Position numbers and translations under genes: made by a program. 64,000 bases of DNA from Bradyrhizobium ivorense. Lineage in GTDB: Bacteria > Pseudomonadota > Alphaproteobacteria > Rhizobiales > Xanthobacteraceae. The notes beneath the pieces were generated by a model, which saw only the letters and a list, made by a program, of their open reading frames with translations, searched no databases and was not told where the DNA came from. Below are positions 50,728 to 59,800 of the stretch, one piece after another. The stretch is taken from the NCBI RefSeq assembly GCF_900696085.1, contig NZ_CAADFC020000004.1:744001-808000 (forward strand), written 5' to 3'. Each line of letters opens with the position of its first letter. Positions within the stretch are counted from its first letter, which is position 1.

Positions 50728-53663
50728 CGGCCGGTTCACCTACCTCGATCGTAATCCCCTCGCGCGATGCCGAGCAGACCATCGCTAGAACGCTCGACAG
50801 CCTGTTGGCCCAAACCGATCCAGGATGGGAAGCGCTGATCGTTGACGACGGCTCCGTGGATGCAACGCCGGCAATCGTTGCCGGATATGCTGCGCGGGAC
50901 CCCCGCTTCATTCTGCTTCGATCTGACGGACGGGGTGTATCGGCGGCTCGCAATGTCGGCCTATCCAGCGCAAACGGCGAACGGATGCTGTTTCTCGACA
51001 GCGACGATTGGATGGACCCGCAATTTCTGATCAAGATGAACGCTGCGATGGACGGCGATCCCTCGGCGATCGCCGCTTGCTGCGATCATTGTCGCGTGAT
51101 GCCTGATGGCGGCCAAACGCCTCGCTATAGCAATGCAGCGGTTGCGGCCAATCCATTCGAAGCGTTCGCGCGCAGTTGTCCCGTCGCGGTTCACAGCGTT
51201 CTTGTCAAAAGAAGCGCAGTCGTGGGCGTTGGCGGCTTTGACGCCAATCTTCGTACCTGCGAGGAATGGGATCTCTGGCAGCGGATTGCGCGAACCGGCG
51301 GCAACTGGATTCATGTCGATGAGCTGCTCAGCTACTATTGGTCGAGCGAGCATTCGCTGTCCGGCAACGTCCAGCAGATGCTGGCTGACGGGACCGCCGT
51401 TATTGCGCGAGGATTTTCCACCGACCAGCGGGTGAAGAAGCCGGCGGTGGAACATCGGAACGGAGCATCTTGTGCCGGCGGCAGGCCGCAGGCGGCAGCG
51501 CAGGCCTATTTTGCACTTTGGTGCTGGGGCATTGATTGCGGGCGCGGAAGGGAGAACCGCCTTTCCAGAGAGGTGCTTGCCGAGATACCGCAATCGGCCA
51601 CCGCGGTGGATCAGATCGCCTTTTGCCTGCTCGACGCAATCTCGGTGGGGGCTCGTGCAACGCCGGAGAGACTGGCCGGTCGCTGGCCGCAATTCGGCGC
51701 CCGTGTGACCAAGCTGATCACTGCAATCGGAAAGGTCTGGAATGACCCGGGCGAAGCCCGAAGGACCCAGTATCGATTCGAGCGCGTGCTGCTCGACTAT
51801 GATGACCTGTCGGCGCCGCGCGAGCTCGCCTTGACGGTGGGTCTCCGCGTCGACCTTCGGCAACTTCCGACGTTTTGTCCGCCCCAACATGTGGACCGGC
51901 TCTACGCCTACATTTGCGATGGACCGCAAGTCCTGGCTTTGCTCGATGTCGGATTGCTCGGGGCGGTGGATTTCGAGTTCTGGGTGAAGCTGGTTCGCGC
52001 ACACCTTGCGCACCTGCCGGTACGGATGGGCAGGCGATGGCGACTTCGACATCTGAGCCGGCTCGCCAAGGTGATAGAGCGAATAGGGCGACTTGCGCGG
52101 GGAGGGCCCGATAGCCACCAGCATCGGCTGCAGGTGTTGCAGGGCCGCATGTCCGGCGAAGTCAGACCGCGGTTTGCGTCAAGCGTGCCCGTTCCGGACA
52201 AAGGCGAGAGCCATGCGCTTGAAGCAGGTCCACGCGACGTTGGACGCGAGTTGTTCTGGGAAAGGTTCTTCGAGAGGGAAGATCCGTGGAACTACAGCTC
52301 GCCCTACGAGCAGGAGAAGTACCGGCGGCAACTGGAACTGTTGCCGCCTGAGCGGCCGGAACGTGCGATCGAGCTGGCGTGCGCGGAAGGGCATTTTAGT
52401 CGGCAACTGGCGCCAAGGATCGGACACCTCACGGCATCCGATATTTCATCGACCGCGCTGGAGCGGGCGCGCATGCGTTGCCAAGGGATCCGCAATGTGG
52501 ATTTCGCCAAGCTTGATCTGTCGGCCGACCGTCTCCCCGATTCGATGGATCTCATCTGCTGCTCCGAGGCGCTCTACTACCTGGACGACGAAGCCGAACT
52601 GGCGGGTGTCGTGCAACGAATTGCGCAGGCCTTGCGTCCCGGCGGTCATCTCATCTCGGCTCATAGTTACGTCCTGAAGGACGACACCTCTCGTACCGGA
52701 TTTGATTGGGAAAGTCCGTACGGGGCCGAGACGATTGCACGGGTGATGGCGCGGTTGCCCGAGCTTGCGCTTGAGGCATCGATGCAGACCGAGCTCTATC
52801 GCGTCGATCGCTACAAGCGCCTTGCGCCCGGCGAGATGAGGCCCGACCCGCAGGTGACGACCGCCGGGATCGATGCACCGATCGAAAGCGAGGTTGCGCG
52901 GTTTGTCGTGCGGCATGGCGCCGTCAGGCGGCGATCGGAGGTCCGGCAATCGGAGCGGCGCTCGCACGTTCCGGTCTTGATGTACCATCGAATCGCAACC
53001 GATGGGCCGGAGCAGCTTGCGCGCTATCGCGTCGATCCGGATCTCTTTGCGGACCAGATGCTGTGGCTGCGGAGAAATGGCTACCACACGATCAACTCGG
53101 AACAGCTCGCATGGTTTGTTGCCAACAACTACCCCTTTGAGGGCAGGCCGCTGCTGATCACATTCGACGATGGATATCAGGACTTTGCCGAACAGGCGTG
53201 GCCCATACTGAAATCCAATGACCTTTCCGCGGAGGTGTTCATCGTCACCGATCTGGTTGGCGCGCGGGCCGAATGGGATGCATCGTTCGGAACGCCGGCA
53301 CCGCTGATGGATGTCGACAGGATCATCGCACTTGCCGGAGAAGGTGCGATGTTTGGCAGCCACCTCGCACGCCATCCACGAAGCGACAGGCTTTCAAGCG
53401 CAGAACTCGCCGAGGAACTGTTGCGATCCCGCATACAGCTGGAGACCTGGCTGGAGCGACCGATGACGTCGCTTGCGGCTCCATTTGGATGCACCGACCA
53501 GCGGCTTCGAATTCTCGCGGCGGAGTGCGGCTATAAGGCGATATTCAACACGGTCGACCGGGCTGCCGGGTTGCAGGATGATCTACTCGACCTTCCGCGC
53601 ATCGAGGTGAGAGGCGACCATGGTCTGGAGGCGTTTGTGCACTGCTTGGAGCAGTATCAATGA
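50724..53663 (+). CDS. Trifunctional GT2 / NodS-like methyltransferase / NodB-like deacetylase fusion
   Basis: A 979-residue fusion. Residues 1-230 are a GT2 domain (TSIVIPSRDAEQTIARTL, IVDDGSVDATP, GVSAARNVGL, FLDSDDWMDP). About 230-490 is an unassigned helical region. About 500-700 is a NodS-type SAM methyltransferase (WERFFEREDPWNYSSPYE, AIELACAEGHFS near 548, LICCSEALYYL). About 750-979 is a polysaccharide deacetylase (VPVLMYHRI, TFDDGYQ at 813 with D815/D816, and GSHLARHPR with the metal-binding His pair). In Nod-factor synthesis the equivalents NodC, NodS and NodB are separate. Here they may add, deacetylate and methylate an amino sugar of the polysaccharide (inference). ATG 50724 overlaps the previous stop. 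Confidence 0.88.
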   Translation: MTAGSPTSIVIPSRDAEQTIARTLDSLLAQTDPGWEALIVDDGSVDATPAIVAGYAARDPRFILLRSDGRGVSAARNVGLSSANGERMLFLDSDDWMDPQFLIKMNAAMDGDPSAIAACCDHCRVMPDGGQTPRYSNAAVAANPFEAFARSCPVAVHSVLVKRSAVVGVGGFDANLRTCEEWDLWQRIARTGGNWIHVDELLSYYWSSEHSLSGNVQQMLADGTAVIARGFSTDQRVKKPAVEHRNGASCAGGRPQAAAQAYFALWCWGIDCGRGRENRLSREVLAEIPQSATAVDQIAFCLLDAISVGARATPERLAGRWPQFGARVTKLITAIGKVWNDPGEARRTQYRFERVLLDYDDLSAPRELALTVGLRVDLRQLPTFCPPQHVDRLYAYICDGPQVLALLDVGLLGAVDFEFWVKLVRAHLAHLPVRMGRRWRLRHLSRLAKVIERIGRLARGGPDSHQHRLQVLQGRMSGEVRPRFASSVPVPDKGESHALEAGPRDVGRELFWERFFEREDPWNYSSPYEQEKYRRQLELLPPERPERAIELACAEGHFSRQLAPRIGHLTASDISSTALERARMRCQGIRNVDFAKLDLSADRLPDSMDLICCSEALYYLDDEAELAGVVQRIAQALRPGGHLISAHSYVLKDDTSRTGFDWESPYGAETIARVMARLPELALEASMQTELYRVDRYKRLAPGEMRPDPQVTTAGIDAPIESEVARFVVRHGAVRRRSEVRQSERRSHVPVLMYHRIATDGPEQLARYRVDPDLFADQMLWLRRNGYHTINSEQLAWFVANNYPFEGRPLLITFDDGYQDFAEQAWPILKSNDLSAEVFIVTDLVGARAEWDASFGTPAPLMDVDRIIALAGEGAMFGSHLARHPRSDRLSSAELAEELLRSRIQLETWLERPMTSLAAPFGCTDQRLRILAAECGYKAIFNTVDRAAGLQDDLLDLPRIEVRGDHGLEAFVHCLEQYQ

Positions 53664-54652
53664 GTACAAATGCGTGCCTGGTCAGTGTCGTCATTCCAGC
53701 GTTCAACGCCGAAGCGACGATCGATGAGACGCTTCGCAGCGTCCGGTCGCAATCGCACGATCAGCTTGAGATCATCGTAGTGGACGATGGATCCACCGAC
53801 GACACGCTTGCGGTCGCGGAGCGGCATGCGGATCGCGATGCGCGCATTACGATCATCAGGCAGGACAACGCCGGCGTCGCGGCCGCTCGCAACGCCGGCT
53901 GGCAGGCCGCGCGTGCGGAGTTCATCGCGTTCATCGATGCCGACGATCTGTGGACGCCGGGCAAGGTCGAACGGCAGCTCCAGGCCATGATCGACGGGGG
54001 GGAGCGAACAGGTCTCGTCTATAGCTGGTACGCCTGGATCGATGCCAAGAGCCGCGTGAGCGTTAAGTCCGATCCGGTGTTTCATGCTGGCGAGGTGCTG
54101 GATTATTTGTTCGAGGGCAACTTCATCGGTAACGGAAGTGCGGCGATGGTTCGCAGGGAAGCCCTGATCACGGCACGCGGATTCGAGAGTGGCCTCCGGG
54201 CGTCGGGTGCTCAGGGCTGCGAAGATCTGCTGTTCTATTGCCGCGTCGCGGAATCCTATCGCTTCGCGGTGGTGCCGGAATATCAGATCGGTTACCGCTA
54301 CCTGCCGAACAACATGTCCAGCGACATGACGCGCATGTTCCGCTCCTGGATGCTGGTCGCCGAGGAGATGGCGGCCCGGCATCCCGATCGCGCCGCCTTG
54401 CTGGACCGCGGAGTCAGCAACTACGCCCGGTGGCTGCTTCGCAGAGCGCTGGCCGGCGGCCGCTTGCAGTACTTTGTATCGGTCCTCCTGCTGCTATTCC
54501 GACGGAACCCGTCACTGGCTGTCAGGGTGGCAGCGCTTGGCCTGCCGCGGGATATCGTCTCCGCGACATGGTGGACGTTCCTCAGCCTGCGACACAGAGA
54601 GCTCCGACGGCCCTTGCCGTCGTTCTTGATCGGCGACCCCAGTCAATCCTGA
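53660..54652 (+). CDS. Glycosyltransferase family 2
   Basis: A 330-residue GT-A enzyme: LVSVVIPAFNAEATIDETL, IIVVDDGSTDDT (38-49), QDNAGVAAARNAGW, and FIDADDLWTPGK with the DxDD metal site. CEDLLFYCRVAES is the acceptor-side acidic motif. The C-terminal helices (LRRALAGGRLQYFVSVLLLLFR) look membrane-associated. It overlaps the fusion gene by four bases upstream, and its stop overlaps the ABC exporter start by one base. Confidence 0.9.
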   Translation: MSTNACLVSVVIPAFNAEATIDETLRSVRSQSHDQLEIIVVDDGSTDDTLAVAERHADRDARITIIRQDNAGVAAARNAGWQAARAEFIAFIDADDLWTPGKVERQLQAMIDGGERTGLVYSWYAWIDAKSRVSVKSDPVFHAGEVLDYLFEGNFIGNGSAAMVRREALITARGFESGLRASGAQGCEDLLFYCRVAESYRFAVVPEYQIGYRYLPNNMSSDMTRMFRSWMLVAEEMAARHPDRAALLDRGVSNYARWLLRRALAGGRLQYFVSVLLLLFRRNPSLAVRVAALGLPRDIVSATWWTFLSLRHRELRRPLPSFLIGDPSQS

Positions 54653-56484
54653 TGGCAGAAAACACGGACGACATGAAGAGGCCGAGAGCCGCGCGGCGCG
54701 CGGCACTGGCCGAATTGTGGCGGCTGCTCAAGGTGGCCCCGCTGCCGCGTTGGGCTACGCCGCTGCTGATCGCGCTTGGCGTGGCTTCATCGCTGGCGGA
54801 GACCGTCGGGATAACGCTCGTGTTGCTCTTCTTCTACCTCGCCATGGGCCAGGTCGAGCTCGCGACGTCGACGAGCGGCGTGTTGGGCGATGCGCTTCGG
54901 CATGCGACCGGCTGGTTTCACAGCTCGACTGAAACCGCTCTGGTGGTACTTCTCCTCATCATAGTGCGTGGCGCGCTGGCCTTCGCCAATACGCTGATCA
55001 GCGCACATGTCGGCGAGCAGATCAACGAAGTCGCCCGCAACCGCGTCCATCTGCAGTATCTGTCGACCTCATACTCGTTCTTTCAGCGCCATGATGAGGC
55101 CTACCTGATGGAGGTCCTCGGGACCGAAACATGGTTGATCTCCGGGGCGTACAGCAGCCTTACCCGGATCATCGTCAGCTCCTGTTCGATCTTTCTCTTC
55201 CTGTCGTTTCTCCTTGCGCTCTCGGTGAAGATTACGGTGATGGCTGTCGCAGCTTCGATGGTCGTGTCGGCCGGGATGCGTCATCTTTCCAGGCCGATGC
55301 AGCAGCTGGGCAGCGGAGTGAAGCTGGTTCATCAGAGACTGGGAGAGCACATGCTGATGACGCTTCAGGGCATGCGGACGATCCGTGCCTATGGCCAGGA
55401 GAAGGTGCATCAGGAGCGCTTCGAGGGCGCGTCTGCGGAAGCGCGCCGGGTCGCGCTGGGACTTGCCCGTCTATCAGCGTTGGTGTCTCCGCTTACGGAA
55501 GTCGGATATCTCGTGGTGCTTTGCCTTGTCATCGCGTCCGCCAACATGTGGGGAATCGGATTCGCTACCAGTCTTACCGCGGTTGCCTTGCTCTACCGAC
55601 TGCAGCCGCATATGCGCGAGCTGGAGACAAGCCTGTTGTACATGGCGCAGATTGAACCGCAGTTGCGCTCCATCCGCCTCATGCTGGCGAAGGACGACAA
55701 GGAATATCCGAAGCCTGGACATCTCGCGATCAGCAGGCTGGTCGACAAGATCTCGTTCCGCAACGTGACCTTCCGGTACGATGCCCGATCCGATTCGGCG
55801 CTTCGCGACGTCTCCTTCGACATTCCGGTGGGCAAGATCACCGCGCTGGTCGGCGCGAGCGGGGCGGGCAAGACCACGATCGTGAATCTTCTGCTGGGTC
55901 TTTATTCGGCGACTGAGGGATGCATCCGGGTCGATGATCGTCCTATCGGGGATCTTCGCCGGACGGAATGGCTTGGCCTGCTCGCGATTGCCGGCCAGGA
56001 CGTCGACCTTGTCGAAGGCACCGTGATCGACAACGTGCGCATGTCGAAGAACGACGCATCGGAGGAGGAGATTTTGGACGCGCTCCGCGTCGCGGGCATT
56101 TCGGAAATGGTCGAGGCGCTGCCCGACAAGTACAATTCCTGGATCGGGCAGCACGGCACCCGCTTTTCGGGTGGCCAGCGACAACGTCTTGGCCTGGCCC
56201 GCGCGATCGTGCGCAAGCCGGAGTTCCTGATCCTTGACGAGGCCATGAGCGCACTCGATCGTTCGTTGGAGGAGAGCGTCAAGCGCGCCATCCAGCAGCA
56301 GCTCAACGGGCGGACCTTGTTGCTCATTACCCACCGTCTGGAGTCGGTGCTCGACGCGGATCACGTGGTGTGCCTCGAGGCTGGCCGGGTTTGCGCGGAA
56401 GGAGCTCCGGCGAAGCTGCTTGCGGACTCCAGCAATGTCTTTTCCCGGAACCTTCGCGTGGGAACCGGCAGAGCCGGACATTGA
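54652..56484 (+). CDS. ABC exporter (MsbA-like half transporter)
   Basis: A 610-residue protein with six membrane helices (about 30-330) and a C-terminal ATPase. Walker A GASGAGKT is at 401-408, the signature FSGGQRQR at 505-512, Walker B LILDEA with D529 and E530, and a switch His in ITHRLE. It lacks the C39 domain of many peptide exporters and works as a homodimer in known relatives. Translational coupling (TGATG) to the glycosyltransferase operon suggests it flips a lipid-linked glycan. Export of the adjacent RTX protein is the alternative, but no membrane-fusion or TolC partner is encoded here. Confidence 0.9.
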   Translation: MAENTDDMKRPRAARRAALAELWRLLKVAPLPRWATPLLIALGVASSLAETVGITLVLLFFYLAMGQVELATSTSGVLGDALRHATGWFHSSTETALVVLLLIIVRGALAFANTLISAHVGEQINEVARNRVHLQYLSTSYSFFQRHDEAYLMEVLGTETWLISGAYSSLTRIIVSSCSIFLFLSFLLALSVKITVMAVAASMVVSAGMRHLSRPMQQLGSGVKLVHQRLGEHMLMTLQGMRTIRAYGQEKVHQERFEGASAEARRVALGLARLSALVSPLTEVGYLVVLCLVIASANMWGIGFATSLTAVALLYRLQPHMRELETSLLYMAQIEPQLRSIRLMLAKDDKEYPKPGHLAISRLVDKISFRNVTFRYDARSDSALRDVSFDIPVGKITALVGASGAGKTTIVNLLLGLYSATEGCIRVDDRPIGDLRRTEWLGLLAIAGQDVDLVEGTVIDNVRMSKNDASEEEILDALRVAGISEMVEALPDKYNSWIGQHGTRFSGGQRQRLGLARAIVRKPEFLILDEAMSALDRSLEESVKRAIQQQLNGRTLLLITHRLESVLDADHVVCLEAGRVCAEGAPAKLLADSSNVFSRNLRVGTGRAGH

Positions 56485-56802
56485 GCTCGTCGTCGCGCAA
56501 TCATTCAGCGCGGATCACCAGGGCTCGAGTATGCTGCAACCCCGCATATCGACGTGCCGCGATCACTTCCTCATCCGTAGTATCACGTCCGTAGTACCAC
56601 GGATCAGATCAAAGCCGGGCGCTCGACTGCAGAACTGAGTGCGAGTTGAGCGCTTGTTGCACGCTGTTCCGCCGGAGGAACCTTCGCAGTCATTGCATAT
56701 GAGTACGTGCATTCAGGCGCACACTTCAATTTGTCCTGAAGTTCGTAAACCGGCCTGAACTCTTTCGTGGTGCGTGGGGTGCAAAGGAGCACTGGCACCA
56801 TC
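56485..56802. other. Gap between exporter and RTX protein gene
   Basis: This 318-bp region has no supported frame. AAAGGAG at 56784-56790 lies about 12 bases before the chosen ATG of the RTX gene, a longer spacing than usual. A promoter for the RTX gene is likely here. Confidence 0.35.
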
Positions 56803-59800
56803 ATGGCAATAAACCCAACCTACGCGAGCGTTATCGTCGGAACCTCTGGATCGGATGTTCTCTTCGGAGGCACCGGAAACGACCTTCTCACCGGCGGAGC
56901 CGGCAGCGACACCTTCGCAATCTCGAAGGGGTACGGCTCCGACACGATCAGCGACTTTCAGACCGGCGCCGGCGGTGACATCCTGCGTGTTCAGAACTAC
57001 GGGTTTGCGAACTTCGCTGCCTTCGTCGCCGCTGCCAGGCAGGTGGGGTCCGACACGATCGTTACCCTGTCGAGCACCGAAACCCTGACGTTGCAGAATG
57101 TCGCACTGTCGTCGCTCGTCGCCTCCAACGTCGTCGTCGACAATCCGCTTCAGGGCAGCGCGTCGCCGAATACAGTGGCGCTCTCGGTCCAGGCCGGCGG
57201 CACGCTGACCGGCAGTGCGATGAACGACTCCCTGCAGGCGTACGGAGCCGGGGCCACGCTGATCGGAGGCGCGGGAGATGACAGCTACTTCATGTTCGAC
57301 CACAACACCAAGGTCGTCGAACAGGCCGGCCAGGGCATCGATACCATCTACGACGGCATGGTCGACGGCTACAGCCTCGTCAATGCGCAGAAAGTCGAAA
57401 ACCTGATTTTGGCGGGCAGCGATCCATCGCCTGCGACCGGCAACGATCTCGACAACATCATCGTCGGGAATGCCGGCAACAACGTCATGGATGGCGGCAA
57501 GGGCAACGACGTGCTCAACGGTGGCGGCGGCAGCGACACCTTTGTCATCGCCGTGGGCAACGGCAACGATATCATTAGCGGATTCGCAACCGGCGCCGGC
57601 GGCGACATCCTGCAACTCAACCGCACGGGCTTCCACACTCTGTCCGATGTCACCGCTGCGATGAAGCAGGTCGGCACCGATACCGTCCTTACGCTCAGCA
57701 GCGGCGAAACGATCAGGCTCAATAATACCAAGGTCGGGGATTTCACCGCGGCCAACGTCAATATCGTCACGCCGCGCACCGACCTGGTGCAGACCTTCAA
57801 TGACGATTTCAGCACGCTCTCGGCGGGCCAGGACCCGCATCTGATATGGCGTACGAGCTATGCCTGGAGCGGCCCGGCAAGCTACTCGCTCGCAGGCGAG
57901 CAGCAGGTCTATGTCGATCCGAGCTTTTCGGGATTGCCGGGCAGCCAGGCGTCGGCGCCGCTCGGCCTCAACCCATTTTCGATCCAGGACGGCCATCTCG
58001 TCATCACCGCGCAGCCGCTGCCCGCGAGCGCTGCGCCCTATGTCGGCGGCCACCAGTTTTCGTCAGGGATGATCTCGACCCAGAACAGCTTCGCCCAGAC
58101 CTACGGCTACTTTCAGATGACGGCCACGCTGTCCGGCACGCCCGGCGCGTGGCCCGCGTTCTGGATGCTGCCCACCAACCCGCACGGCCTCGACACCGAG
58201 CTCGACGTGCTCGAATCGCTTGGCACCCATCCCGATCAGTCGCATTGGGGTGCCCGATCCTCGACTGGTCCTGATCAGGGATTTTGGTCGAATACCGCCA
58301 ACCTGACTGCTGGCCAGCACACGTTCGCGGTGGAATGGACGCCGTACACGCTGACCTTTTTCGTCGATGGCGCCGAGGTGGGGCAGATGGCCACGCCCTC
58401 CGACATGAACACGGCGATGTACATGATCGCCAACCTTGCGATCGGCGGGAGCTGGGCCGGCAATGCGGCCCCTGACGCGACGGCGAGCGTCACGATCGAT
58501 TCGATCACTGCGTATCAGCTGCCGGAATACACGCTCGCAAATTACACGCTGCTCGCCAGCGGAGCGCCGACCAACACCCTCACCGGGACGGCGGGCGCAG
58601 ACACCTTGACCGGTACATCGGGCAACGATCTGATCACCGGAGCAGGGGGCGCCGACACCATAAGCGGCGGAGCCGGCGACGACACCTATATCGTCGCCGA
58701 CCCGAACGCTAAGGTCGTCGAAGCCGCTGGCGGTGGCATCGACACGATAAAGTCGTACGTCACCTACCAGCTTCCCAACTATGTCGAGAACCTGACGCTC
58801 ACGGGCCCGGACGCTATCAACGCCACCGGCAACTGGCAGTCCAACATCATCATCGGCAATGATGCCGCGAACGTCATCACCGGCGGGCTAGGCAACGACA
58901 TCCTGACTGGCGGCGGCGGCGCGGATACCTTCGTCTTCAATGCCGGCGACGGCTCGGACATCATCACCGATTTCAGCCCGGGCTCGGGGGCTGGACACGA
59001 CGTCATCCAGCTCAACGGCTTTGCCTTCACCTCGTTCAGCGACATCCAGGCGGCGATGACCCAGGTCGGGAACGACGTCTATCTGGCGCTGACGAGCCAG
59101 GACACCCTTGTGTTCCGCAACACGACGATCTCGTCGCTGACCAGCGACGATTTCCAGCTTCCCGGTTCGCTTCCGGTCGGCGGCCTGATCACATCCTGGA
59201 TCAACGGAAGCGTCGCCAGCCACACGATCTATGGCACTTCGGCCAACGACGATATCACGGCATTCAACGTCGACGACACGATGATCGGATGGAACGGGGA
59301 CGACACCTATGTCGTCAACAATGCGAACCAGAAGATCGTCGAGAATCCCCGCGGGGGCATCGACAGTGTTGAAGCCTGGACCTCCTACGCCTTGCCGGAC
59401 AACGTCGAAAACCTCACCATGATGATGGGCGGGCTCACCGGCACCGGCAATCTGCTGGCCAACCGCATCGTGGGCTCAAGCGGCGACGACGTGCTCAATG
59501 GTGGCGGCGGCAACGACTGGATTTCGGGAGGAGCGGGGAACGACACGTTCGTCTACACCCCCGGCAGCGGCGATGTCACGATCGCCGATTTCCACGCCCT
59601 GACCGGCACCAGTTCCGAGCACGACATGCTCTCGCTGAAGGGTTATGACGCCTCCGCCTACCTGACGAACGTCGGTGACGTCTGGACCGTCCACGATGCG
59701 AGAGGAACGGACACGCTGCGGCTGGTCGGCGTTACCCAGCTGACCGCGTCGGACGTCGCATTCGTCACTGACTGGAACACGCCGATGACGATGACGGGGC

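Noticed and set aside
56713..58053. Minus-strand open frame of about 446 codons over the start of the RTX gene
   Set aside because: The complement of repetitive GGxGxD coding sequence gives long antisense frames; composition is biased (Val/Ala/Asp/Arg) and no motif is present.
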